From Labrenzia sp. DG1229 (GTDB lineage: Bacteria > Pseudomonadota > Alphaproteobacteria > Rhizobiales > Stappiaceae): a DNA stretch of 53,000 bases. The stretch spans positions 575,473 to 628,472 of the forward strand of contig NZ_KI928919.1 in NCBI RefSeq assembly GCF_000521215.1. The letters are read 5' to 3'. Below the pieces are notes generated by a model. The model saw only the letters and a program-made list of their open reading frames with translations. It searched no databases and had not been told where the DNA came from. This document shows positions 34,497 through 42,946 of the stretch, one piece after another. The position numbers and the translations under genes were made by a program. Every line of letters starts with the position of its first letter. Position 1 is the first letter of the stretch.

Positions 34497-35186
34497 TCAA
34501 ACGTATCTCATGTATCCGGGTGCGTCTTTCCCGCAGTTGAACAGAAGGTCAAGGATGGTGACATTGTGCGCAAAGTCCCCCCAAAGTTGCGGGTATTCGC
34601 AATAACCAGTGTAGTCGAACCAGGTCAGCTTGATGTTTCGGTCATGGAAGACACTTTCGTCGACATAGTCTTTCGCGGATGGGCCAGATATGTATTCGGT
34701 ACCACCTGCATCGGCGCAAAGACCAGCAAGCCGCTCCGTCTTGCCGTCGACCAACGTGTAGTCCCAGGAGTTGGAAATCACCGTGCGTATTTCCAGGAAG
34801 CTGCAAACGGCTTCGATGAACCGTCGGTTCAACATGGTGAGATGAGTTTCCTGGCATTCGAGGTAGAGCGGTTGGAGCCAATCGGCAATTTCCCTGAAGC
34901 ACGGTGCACGCCGGTAACACTGCACCAGATTTTTCCAGTGCGCTTCGGCCCAGTCCGTGCCATCGATCCGGGTTTCTCGAATTTTCTGGTGGTACTTACC
35001 TTTGACCTGCACGGGTATTGTCAGCCATTGCAAGCCCTGAGGTGTCTTGATCTGATTGCGATTTCGCCAGTCGCGGCGCGTGTATTGCATGTCATCGAAA
35101 AGCACAAACTCATCAACGGCGGCAATCAGGTCAAAATAACCTTTCCAGGGAATATAGTTGGATTGAAGAATGGCTACTTTTTTCAT
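34497..35186 (-). CDS. WbqC-like family protein
   Basis: A 229-residue WbqC protein, a family found in O-antigen and capsule loci and in FkbM-type operons whose biochemical role is unclear. It has [20 protein letters not shown], the [20 protein letters not shown] segment and [12 protein letters not shown]. It heads the glycan operon. The ATG at 35186 is clear, and TTGACA lies at 35231-35236 on the minus strand without a good -10. The C-terminal segment is duplicated as the fragment at 34200-34349. Confidence 0.85.
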   Translation of the reverse strand: MKKVAILQSNYIPWKGYFDLIAAVDEFVLFDDMQYTRRDWRNRNQIKTPQGLQWLTIPVQVKGKYHQKIRETRIDGTDWAEAHWKNLVQCYRRAPCFREIADWLQPLYLECQETHLTMLNRRFIEAVCSFLEIRTVISNSWDYTLVDGKTERLAGLCADAGGTEYISGPSAKDYVDESVFHDRNIKLTWFDYTGYCEYPQLWGDFAHNVTILDLLFNCGKDAPGYMRYV

Positions 35187-35826
35187 TGTTCCACATCATT
35201 TGCAAGATCGTGTTCAATAGTCTGTCCGGGTGTCAAATCGTCTGTTCCTCAATACACGCAATCGCAAGCAGCTGCGAATTCGTGAAACGTAATTCCTCCT
35301 GCCAGTCGGGTGCAACATCATCCATGATTGCCGATAACGGCACTGCTTCCTGTAAACGTGTAAACTCCGGTTTTTCAAGAGCTGCAGAGCGCAGAAAGGC
35401 GGGGCGGGTTTCCACTCTCGCGCCTTGCGAACCAATTTGGCATAGGCGCCCAGCCGGAACGCGCCGCTTGAAACATCGTTCCGTTGGACCTGAAGCGTTG
35501 AGGCAAAGCAAGGTCAACAAGTTCACCAAGGCACCCTTCGGACCGCCCGAATGCTTCCAGACTGATTTCAATGGGATGAAGTTCGGACGCCGCAGCGGAA
35601 ACACAGATATCAATTGGTCGGTATCATGTGCCCGGCCGGGCATCGCGCAGATTGCACGTCGGTCAATGCGTTGCGACAATCTCTACATTGACAACACGTT
35701 CTTGATCCAAGGCGGCGATGCGATCCACAAGGATTTGCGGTACACCGAAACGACCAACGCATCATACACTGAGGTGACCCGATCGGATTTGTTACAAGCA
35801 CATTTTTCCATTTTCTGACACATGCT

Positions 35827-35859
35827 GAATTGGATCGATTGTCCAGAACAATCCAATTC
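35827..35859. repeat. Inverted repeat (hairpin) in the spacer
   Basis: Arms GAATTG and GATTGT (separated by a GATC bulge) pair with ACAATC and CAATTC around the loop CCAGA, giving a 12-pair stem. No T-run follows on either strand. It could be a relic end of a mobile element or a transcription end for the caspase-like gene. Confidence 0.6.
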
Positions 35860-35989
35860 GCGAAAGGAACAGCGAACGCCACTTGCTTGTTGCCGCCAAT
35901 GGGGTCATGACGCAGTCAACTTCCCCGGCATGTCGGCAACCAATTCCGCGACACCCACAGCCCCTTCCCACCCGTTCAGAGCCGTCCAC

Positions 35990-36033
35990 CTGCCCGGCAC
36001 CTGCCTGGCGCCTGCCTGGCGCCTGCCTGATAC
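35990..36033. repeat. Four-copy imperfect 11-base tandem repeat
   Basis: Four units in a row: CTGCCCGGCAC, CTGCCTGGCGC, CTGCCTGGCGC, CTGCCTGATAC, the middle two identical. It lies 70 bases downstream of the caspase-like gene in its own direction and is not in a coding frame I can support. It is likely a slippage-prone minisatellite. Confidence 0.85.
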
Positions 36034-36100
36034 CTGGAGGCACATTCACCAGACTGAGGTTGCCTTTGGCGTGATATCGGGAGCGGCGAGCAAAAGCTCA

Positions 36101-38227
36101 CTATTTCACCCGCTTGGCCACGAAAGAATCGGCTGCGGCATAAGCCCTTTCTTTTCTGGTCTCATCAAGTTCATTCGAAATCTGACTTGAGAGCTCGGCG
36201 GCATAGCCGGCACCGCCTTTCTCGGCGATTGTCAGCCACATCAGCGCTTTCTCGAGATCCTTGGAAGTACCGACGCCATCCCTGAAAAGTTGTCCCAGTT
36301 TAGCCTGAGCCCAGGGATTACCCTGCGCGGAGGATTGCTCCAGCCAGTTCTTGCCGATCTCGTTGTCCTGTTCTACCCCTCTCCCGTCCAGAAACATTTC
36401 ACCGAGACGTTGCTGTGCCCACATATGTCCCATTTGAGACGCGCCCGTCAGAAGCAGAACTGCCTGGTCGTAATTTTGGTCGATGACATCGCCTTCCAGA
36501 TAGTAGACTGCCAGTTTTTCCATTGCCGCTGAAAACCCTTGCCGAGCCGCACGCCAAAGCCAGTAGGCAGCCTTTTCTTTGTCGGTCTCGACGCCAAGCC
36601 CGTTCTCGTAAATGAGCGCAAGATTAAATTCTGCGAAAACGTTGAATTTCTCGGCGCCCAACACGTACCAGTAGCGAGCTTCGTCAAGGTTTTTTTCCAA
36701 TCCCCGACCATCCCTGTAGACGTCTCCAAGCGAACGATAGGCAATCGGAAATCCTGCGGCGGCTCCTGATTTGTATATTTCCCGGGCCTCGTCATGACGC
36801 CCAGCTGCGTCTATCGCCCTGGCATAATTCATCAGAAGCCGCAGACTGTCTGGATATTCCTTGAGCGCATCCAGACATACTGCCAAGGCTCCTTGAGGTT
36901 CGATTTCAGGAAAAAAAACGCCGACGGCAGGATCTGCGGCCTCCTGAACGTGCCCGGCCAAGTAGTCGCATTCGGTTACAGGCGGATACAGCGGGTTGTC
37001 TTCAAACTCCTTAAAGTTTGGCGTGATGACGCTCGAAACCGCTCCTATATCCTTGACGCCGGTGCCGGACACGCGTTCCAAACGCAATTTCGCCAACCGG
37101 GCGAACATTCCTTCAGGAAAGGCAACCAGGTAACGTTGGTATGATTCCGCAGTGCCTTCAAACGATGCCACATTCCAGGATTCCACGTCCGAAGCTGTTC
37201 CCAAATTCCTCGCGGGTCCTTCGCCTGTCGTTTGCGCGCTCGCCAACACGGTGAGCTCCCGCATTCTCCTGTTGGCCAGGTCGACAAACATGCCGTCCGG
37301 CCAGTCAACAACATACTGCTCGTAGGCCTGACGCGTATCAATCCGGGTTGCGCTTCGCCAAAATTCGACATCTTCGGCAACAACGGCCACGGGCGAAGAA
37401 TCTGCTGCAAGCGCCTCACGAAAGAAGAAATCCTGTATGAGTGAAGAATTGTCCCAGGGAACCTGATAGCCATCCGTGGTCTCGACAACGCGTTCACGAA
37501 CTCTCTTGAAAACCTGTTCCAACGGGAGCCCGGGCTGAGTAATAAAGTCTGCTATCGCAGCCGTGAACGGGCTGTTCAATCCAGCACCATCCGCAGCGAT
37601 GCCGCCTGGTTCCGTAGCATAGGCAATGAACGTGCCGACAGGCCCTGTCGCGCGTGCGAGACCCACATTCGTGTCGCCTTCCAGATTTACGCCAACCTCC
37701 AACGGGTTGTTTCTGCAAGCATCCAAAATAATAACGGCAGTTTTAGGCCTCTTTTGAGAAAGCAGTTTGAAAACATTGTCGAGATTAAATGCCTCAAACG
37801 GCAAATCTTGCGTGGTATTCAAATTACTGTTAATCGGAATCAAGTAATTTTCTGAGAAAAATTGAACTCCGTGACCAGCGTAATAGAAAACAACTTCTGA
37901 ATCCTCATCAATTCGATCTGAAAATTCCTTGAATACCGAGATCATTTCTTCCCGGTTGGCGTTTGTTGAATCTATGGTCGTGAAACCCACATTTTTTAGG
38001 GCATCGCTTATCAACTGCGCATCATTCACCGGATTGGGGAGTTCGTTGAATTCCCCATACGCAGAGTTTCCAAACACGAGAGCGATACGTTCGGACGCGT
38101 TCGATTGCACGCTTGCAAGGCCAATCATGAACCCTAAAGTCGCCAATGATATTCGGCCAAGAACACCACGACGCGAAGCCGAACCATAAAAACGATACGA
38201 CCGCACCAACCAAGTTTCTTTTGCCAA
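36101..38227 (-). CDS. Caspase-like (peptidase C14) protein with Sel1 repeats
   Basis: A 708-residue exported protein. An N-terminal signal with twin arginines (SASRRGVLGR) and a hydrophobic stretch ends near QSNAS. The caspase fold covers about 46-275 with the catalytic histidine H119 in YYAGHGVQF and cysteine C171 in ILDACRNNP. Two copies of a short motif follow, VEFWRSATRIDTRQAYEQYV (about 286) and VESWNVASFEGTAESYQRYL (about 348), as in other bacterial caspase-like proteins. At least five Sel1-type repeats then run from about 470 to 690 (SLGDVYRDGRGLEKNLDEAR and similar). The start is a TTG, with AGGGAG seven bases upstream. Its target is unknown; the repeats suggest protein partners. Confidence 0.85.
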   Translation of the reverse strand: MAKETWLVRSYRFYGSASRRGVLGRISLATLGFMIGLASVQSNASERIALVFGNSAYGEFNELPNPVNDAQLISDALKNVGFTTIDSTNANREEMISVFKEFSDRIDEDSEVVFYYAGHGVQFFSENYLIPINSNLNTTQDLPFEAFNLDNVFKLLSQKRPKTAVIILDACRNNPLEVGVNLEGDTNVGLARATGPVGTFIAYATEPGGIAADGAGLNSPFTAAIADFITQPGLPLEQVFKRVRERVVETTDGYQVPWDNSSLIQDFFFREALAADSSPVAVVAEDVEFWRSATRIDTRQAYEQYVVDWPDGMFVDLANRRMRELTVLASAQTTGEGPARNLGTASDVESWNVASFEGTAESYQRYLVAFPEGMFARLAKLRLERVSGTGVKDIGAVSSVITPNFKEFEDNPLYPPVTECDYLAGHVQEAADPAVGVFFPEIEPQGALAVCLDALKEYPDSLRLLMNYARAIDAAGRHDEAREIYKSGAAAGFPIAYRSLGDVYRDGRGLEKNLDEARYWYVLGAEKFNVFAEFNLALIYENGLGVETDKEKAAYWLWRAARQGFSAAMEKLAVYYLEGDVIDQNYDQAVLLLTGASQMGHMWAQQRLGEMFLDGRGVEQDNEIGKNWLEQSSAQGNPWAQAKLGQLFRDGVGTSKDLEKALMWLTIAEKGGAGYAAELSSQISNELDETRKERAYAAADSFVAKRVK

Positions 38228-38278
38228 ATCAAGACTCCCTAATAAATGTGCATTCCTAATTGACGCAATAGATCAGTC

Positions 38279-38300
38279 TTGAACTTTACGCAGAGTTCAA
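38279..38300. promoter_or_regulatory. Inverted repeat upstream of the caspase-like gene
   Basis: TTGAACT and AGTTCAA form perfect 7-base arms around an 8-base spacer, 52 bases before the caspase-like start. It could be an operator or a weak hairpin. No regulator is encoded beside it. Confidence 0.4.
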
Positions 38301-38345
38301 ACTCGTCCTTCACATTGGATATTAAACAATTTGCTCAGCTCATGT

Positions 38346-40262
38346 CTATTCGGCAACCATCTGACAGCCCAAAAGATCACGCTCTATGAATTGAGCCGCG
38401 ACACGTGCTCCGTCAGGCTTGGTACCACTGCTCGATACACATTCGACGCAGGCCATGGAAAGTGCTTGCTGCTTCTCACGCGACATTAACTTGTCCAATA
38501 CCAAGCGAATGTCGGTTTTTGCCGCATCCAAATCGACAATCAAGGCGCAATGGTTCAAATTTGCCCATTTGGCTCTCAAATCCTGTCGATCCATATCAGG
38601 CGAAGTATCTGGAACAAAAACAGTGGGCAAACTTCCAAAAATTGCTTCATGAAAAGTATTATAACCAGCACGTCCGATGAATGCATCCCATGCGGCACTA
38701 TAGGAATAAGCATGGAAGGGGATACGTCCAGGCCTCGTTCCCGATCCCGAAAGAGATATGCTTTTCGTTACATCGTCGTTTCTTAACTCAAAGACTTCCA
38801 CATCTGGCTGCGCCGCAAGGATTTCCAGAACCAGACTTCTTACAGTCTCAAAACGCTTGTTCTTTGATCCTCCCAGGTCAACAGCAAATACCATTGCGCT
38901 TTCGTCAACACCGAGCTTTTTCCGGGCCTCGATCCGGCTCAACCGCTGCTCGGGAGCGGTCAACAAAATTGGCGGAACGCGCATCACGCCAGTCATGTTT
39001 GTTTTTGTTGGCCCATCATCAAAGCTCCCAGCCACCTCTGCCGGCTCGATGATGTTTGAAAAATGAACGCCCGCTCCAAGATAAGACTCATGCAATTGCG
39101 GCCACATGGCTCTTCGAATCCACACGCTAGGTATGTTGATCCTTTGCAGGATCTCTATGACCCCGTCGAAAATAAAATTCAGATCATAGACCAGGACCTT
39201 GACGTTGCCCGACGAGACAATGCTCTCGATTTCCCGCGCCAGATTCTTGTGCCATCGCACAGTGTCTTCGCCGGTCGCATTGTGATGGGGAACGAAATGG
39301 GCCTGATGTCCCTTTTCGATCAACAGATCTATGTCTTCCGACATTGTCAAAAAAATTGGTTTTGTTGACCTCATCTGTTCGGCGATAGCAATTGATCTGA
39401 CCAGGTGACCTTTCGCCGGACCATCTCCTGTAATAAACAAAGCAGATTTCACTCTATTTATTCCATTGAAGAGTTTTTTTCTTTTTCTTTCCTTTTCAAT
39501 TGGGTTCGCTAACCAGCAACTCGGGCGCGTCGCAGATTTTTTCTCCAGAAAAAACACAGAATTGTTGTGGAAGCCGTACCACTGGTATTCGGGAATTCCA
39601 ATCTGTCGCAAGCGCTCGGGAGACAGCAACTGCGTAGCGTCGTATCGCATCGGCGGATCGAATACCGTCGAAATCACTTCCGCGAAATCGTCGGGTGAAA
39701 ATACCCGGACATGATCATGTTGGCCAAACCGATCAATACGCTCTTCGACGGAAAGGCCACTCAGGGATTCCTTGAACCCACCAAGCAAGAAGGGCAGCGA
39801 AAATACATGCAGCCCGCCAACCCGAAGCAGGTTGTCTATCTTTCTGAGTACTTCTTTGTAGTCGCAACATAAATGTTCTAATACGTGATTATGAATGACA
39901 ATATCGTATTCTCTATCTGCCAATTTCTCCAAATCACTGCATAGGTCAATTTGTTCGACCTGCAGACCGAGATAGAGTCCGGGCTCGATGTCGCATGCAC
40001 GATAGTCAGGGCCAAAGTGCCTCGTGAACTGGTCACCCAGACAAGTTTCTGGAGCGAAATGAAGGACACGCTGGTGCGTGGAAAGACGGCCGCTCTGTTG
40101 TAGAACCTCAAAAATGAGACGGTGCCTTTCCAATGAAAGGCATTCTTCACACTGAACATTCCTGCGGGTGAAGGTTGTATTGGGATTCGGTTTCATATCG
40201 ACAAACCGCCTGCAGCCACAAATATTGCAACTCCGGTTCATTTCATCAAAGCTACCGACCAT
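38346..40262 (-). CDS. Methyltransferase fused to a MurG-like glycosyltransferase
   Basis: A 638-residue two-part protein. The first part (1-250) is a SAM methyltransferase with a zinc-binding front: C12, C15, C17 and C38, C41 in QCEECLSLERHR, then VLHFAPETCLGDQF and YDIVIHNHVLEH. The second part (about 265-635) resembles family 28/GT-B glycosyltransferases: GPAKGHLVRSIAIAEQM, VWIRRAMWPQLHES and a donor-site region GRAGYNTFHEAIFGSLPTVF. The second part is clearly paralogous to the C-terminal part of the next upstream gene (for example VWVRRPMWAPFHE there). GGAAA precedes the ATG. The substrate is unknown; capsule or LPS decoration is inferred. Confidence 0.8.
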   Translation of the reverse strand: MVGSFDEMNRSCNICGCRRFVDMKPNPNTTFTRRNVQCEECLSLERHRLIFEVLQQSGRLSTHQRVLHFAPETCLGDQFTRHFGPDYRACDIEPGLYLGLQVEQIDLCSDLEKLADREYDIVIHNHVLEHLCCDYKEVLRKIDNLLRVGGLHVFSLPFLLGGFKESLSGLSVEERIDRFGQHDHVRVFSPDDFAEVISTVFDPPMRYDATQLLSPERLRQIGIPEYQWYGFHNNSVFFLEKKSATRPSCWLANPIEKERKRKKLFNGINRVKSALFITGDGPAKGHLVRSIAIAEQMRSTKPIFLTMSEDIDLLIEKGHQAHFVPHHNATGEDTVRWHKNLAREIESIVSSGNVKVLVYDLNFIFDGVIEILQRINIPSVWIRRAMWPQLHESYLGAGVHFSNIIEPAEVAGSFDDGPTKTNMTGVMRVPPILLTAPEQRLSRIEARKKLGVDESAMVFAVDLGGSKNKRFETVRSLVLEILAAQPDVEVFELRNDDVTKSISLSGSGTRPGRIPFHAYSYSAAWDAFIGRAGYNTFHEAIFGSLPTVFVPDTSPDMDRQDLRAKWANLNHCALIVDLDAAKTDIRLVLDKLMSREKQQALSMACVECVSSSGTKPDGARVAAQFIERDLLGCQMVAE

Positions 40263-40274
40263 ATGTGTTTCCAG

Positions 40275-42488
40275 TCAGAATACATCCTTCGTGACATCAC
40301 GATCGGTTCGAACTAACCGCGCATTGTCCTCGATAAATTCCGCAATCTCGCTCGCTCCGTTTTTCCATCGGATAGCATGGCATCGCGACCGTATGAATGA
40401 TTGCTCGTCAGCATCCAGAAGGCGCCTCACCAGGAGACGAGCCCTTCCATCATCCCGATCTCGGCGATACATCAAGCCGCATCCCGTTAGTTCAGCCCAT
40501 CTGCCTCTGGCAGCCTGCCGGTCCATTTCAGGGGCTTCGTTTGGCACAAAGAGAGTGGGTATGGCTCCAAGTACCTGTTCGTGAAAGGCATTGTAGCCAG
40601 CCACGGAAACTGCAGCATCAAATGCACAGCTGAACCGGAAGCTCGGAAAGAGCGAAATCTGCCGATACCTTGGATTTTCCGAACATTCGGGGTAAACATT
40701 GACCAGCGGGGAACAGATGTCCAAGACAAACGTATCCGGATACTCAAGTATTGCGTCTATGATTTCACGGCGGGCCCCTGACAGGTCAAAATTCACACCC
40801 GAACCCAATTGCAAGGCAACAACACGGACTTCATCGTCCAGGCCCAATGCCGCACGCGCACTTTCGCGGGATAGACGGGCTGTCGGATCAATTTGCAAAA
40901 CCGGTGACACCGTGTGCACGGGCGCGGTTCCATGCAAGGTCGGGCCGTGATCAAACGCGTGCGCCAACTCGCCCGGTTCCAATATCAAATCAAAAGACGA
41001 TTCCGATTGCATGAATGGCTCGTGGAAAGGTGCCCACATCGGTCGACGAACCCACACGGAAATCAGGTCTGGAAACTCCGCAAGAACTTCGGTGACACCG
41101 CGAAAAACAGCAGTGGCATCATATGCAAGTACCGGAGGTTCAATGAATTTTATCAAGTCATACAGTTCTTCTGCAAGCATCGTGTTCCAGTTCTCTGATG
41201 GAACGCCAATTGACGCGTGATGCGGCAAAAAGAAACTCAGATATCCTGAATCTTGTACAATGGAATGCGCCTTGGACATTGTTGCAAAAACGGAATTCAA
41301 GCCCGCCGGAAGTCTGTCGGCAATAGCCATCTGTTGAACCAGATGACCAACACCAATTCCGTTAGAGGAAAGGAACAAAATCGCCCTTTCAGGCATTGGC
41401 TGCAGAACTGGAGCACTCGCCGGAGCGAAGCGCACCTGCAAATCAAATCGGGCAAGCCGTTGTTCGTAGGCATCCGCTGAAAAGTGAGTGTAAACAAATG
41501 CGTGTGCACGATCAGATTGTTTTTGATACTCTTCAAGATCCCCTGCAAGTCGATCGACGATGTCTTGCACTTCTTCCGGCTCCGCGTAAATCGCGGCCTC
41601 TGCAAAGATCTCGCGAAATGTTGGCGGCAAGATAACGACAAGACCGACAGCCAACGCTTCCAAAATCGTGCGACCGAATGCTTCTGACCATTCGTCACTA
41701 TGAAAATACACATAAAAATCAAGAGATTGCAGGAACTCGGGTATGCCATCCCACGAAAATGGCAGCAGTTCCCAGTTTTGTGGGACAGGCCGATAAAGTT
41801 CCTCCAAGTAAGGTCCTGCACCAAGCACCCTGACTTTGTACCTGCCTGCATCGTCCGGATATGCCAACAGAGCGTCCGCGCGCCTGTTTGGCCATTTCAA
41901 TGGATCTGGTCGCGAATGCCGGCCGATGACTACAGGGTTCCCGATTTCTCCTGTTTTCTTGCGTGGCCAATCGTCCAGAAGGATCAGGTTCGTCCAGTTT
42001 TCTCCTGAAAGCGTGGCGTTTTCCGGCAACGGGCTCCGGAGGCTTCTGCGGACAGTGTCGCTCACCGGCGCGAGGACGACTTCCATGAAAAAGCTTTCAA
42101 AGCAATTCTGCACAACACGATCAACATCATACTGCAACTCACCCTGACGGTCGTACATGGGGTGATGAAGCACCAACAACAGCAACCTGGTACGTATGTT
42201 CAGCCGGCAAGCCGGTCGGTTTTCCAGGATGTTTGGATGATGTACCAACACCGCTTCGGCTTCCACGTCGGACGTTGGATCGATCCGCTCAACCAATCCA
42301 CATTCCAAGAGACTTCGGATCTCCGGGTGCGTGGGAAATGTTGCTGGCAACAGTGGTCCCTTGATCATTAGCAATCCGACCCTGTAACCCGCTCGCACGG
42401 CAACCAACATCTCTGTCGCTATTGCGCTGGATGTTCCACCCTCGAACTTGCAGTCTGCCACAAAAAGCAGATCCAGTTGGATGCTCAT
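40275..42488 (-). CDS. Dual glycosyltransferase: GT4-like plus MurG-like domain
   Basis: A 737-residue protein. Residues about 1-355 form a GT-B family 4-like unit (FVADCKFEGGTSSAIATEML, then DEWSEAFGRTILEALAVGLV with the donor-binding E-x7-E type end). Residues about 370-735 repeat the MurG-like unit of the neighbour: SNGIGVGHLVQQMAIADRL, SVWVRRPMWAPFHE, SVAGYNAFHEQVLGAIPTLF and ETDRQ-like MDRQAARGRWAEL. It probably transfers two sugars or builds a disaccharide on a glycan or glycoprotein. It starts by ATGA overlap with the small gene upstream and ends 12 bases before the next start. Confidence 0.82.
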   Translation of the reverse strand: MSIQLDLLFVADCKFEGGTSSAIATEMLVAVRAGYRVGLLMIKGPLLPATFPTHPEIRSLLECGLVERIDPTSDVEAEAVLVHHPNILENRPACRLNIRTRLLLLVLHHPMYDRQGELQYDVDRVVQNCFESFFMEVVLAPVSDTVRRSLRSPLPENATLSGENWTNLILLDDWPRKKTGEIGNPVVIGRHSRPDPLKWPNRRADALLAYPDDAGRYKVRVLGAGPYLEELYRPVPQNWELLPFSWDGIPEFLQSLDFYVYFHSDEWSEAFGRTILEALAVGLVVILPPTFREIFAEAAIYAEPEEVQDIVDRLAGDLEEYQKQSDRAHAFVYTHFSADAYEQRLARFDLQVRFAPASAPVLQPMPERAILFLSSNGIGVGHLVQQMAIADRLPAGLNSVFATMSKAHSIVQDSGYLSFFLPHHASIGVPSENWNTMLAEELYDLIKFIEPPVLAYDATAVFRGVTEVLAEFPDLISVWVRRPMWAPFHEPFMQSESSFDLILEPGELAHAFDHGPTLHGTAPVHTVSPVLQIDPTARLSRESARAALGLDDEVRVVALQLGSGVNFDLSGARREIIDAILEYPDTFVLDICSPLVNVYPECSENPRYRQISLFPSFRFSCAFDAAVSVAGYNAFHEQVLGAIPTLFVPNEAPEMDRQAARGRWAELTGCGLMYRRDRDDGRARLLVRRLLDADEQSFIRSRCHAIRWKNGASEIAEFIEDNARLVRTDRDVTKDVF

Positions 42489-42946
42489 CTTGAGAACTCA
42501 ATGTCAGGCGCATTCTCAATGAAGCGTTCTATGTTTTGGCCATAGGCGAGGATCTTCCTGGGTTGCCACTTTGAGAGCAGGAGATCCCATCGGTGTTGCA
42601 AATAGGTGCGCCACGGCATGGTATTGCAGTGCAATTTCTGTACGATACTTGAAGGAAGATACTCGAATACGACTCCTCTCTGCATAAATGCTGAAAAATC
42701 GGCACAGTCAGTTACAAATACCAGGCGGCTTGTTTTCGAATATCTTTTCGAGGTTACGTCGACTATTTCGCCGATCATCTCCTGCTCGACCGCAAAGATG
42801 GAGACAATTACAACAGGTTTTTTCTTGTCGTGAACGCACAATTCCCTTTTCGCCTCATCCGCTATTTCGGATTCCGGACGGCGAGAAAACAAATTACGAA
42901 GTCCTTGCAATTTTGTCCCCTTTTTGCTTGGAGGCACCGTTTTCAT
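42485..42946 (-). CDS. Hypothetical protein in glycan operon
   Basis: A 153-residue protein without a recognised family. The start is lysine-rich (MKTVPPSKKGTKLQGLRNLF). The middle PVVIVSIFAVEQEMIGEIVDV looks like a beta-alpha unit of a Rossmann-like fold, and the end RKILAYGQNIERFIENAP resembles surface-glycan transferase C-termini. No catalytic motif is visible. It is translationally coupled at both ends, overlapping its neighbours as ATGA, so a linked role is likely. It may be a truncated glycosyltransferase. Confidence 0.6.
   Translation of the reverse strand: MKTVPPSKKGTKLQGLRNLFSRRPESEIADEAKRELCVHDKKKPVVIVSIFAVEQEMIGEIVDVTSKRYSKTSRLVFVTDCADFSAFMQRGVVFEYLPSSIVQKLHCNTMPWRTYLQHRWDLLLSKWQPRKILAYGQNIERFIENAPDIEFSR

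Larger units (their letters stand above)
35187..36100. other. Degenerate intergenic region between wbqC and the caspase-like gene
   Basis: About 910 bases with no confident gene. On the minus strand, the end of one frame (35233 to about 35440) reads VETRPAFLRSAALEK and SAIMDDVAPDWQEELRF, which looks protein-like. A second frame, near 35690-35790, reads RFGVPQILVDRIAALDQE before a stop. Both are short and broken, so I read this as gene debris. The plus-strand frame at 35186-35818 lacks any family signal. A hairpin and an 11-base tandem repeat lie in the right half. Confidence 0.45.

Noticed and set aside
35690..35790. Integrase-like phrase RFGVPQILVD
   Set aside because: Only ten residues recall retroviral-type integrases, the following sequence does not fit, and stops flank it; not enough to call a mobile element.
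35186..35818. 210-codon plus-strand frame in the wbqC/caspase spacer
   Set aside because: No recognisable domain, odd composition rich in R, S and C, and the region shows broken frames on the other strand as well.
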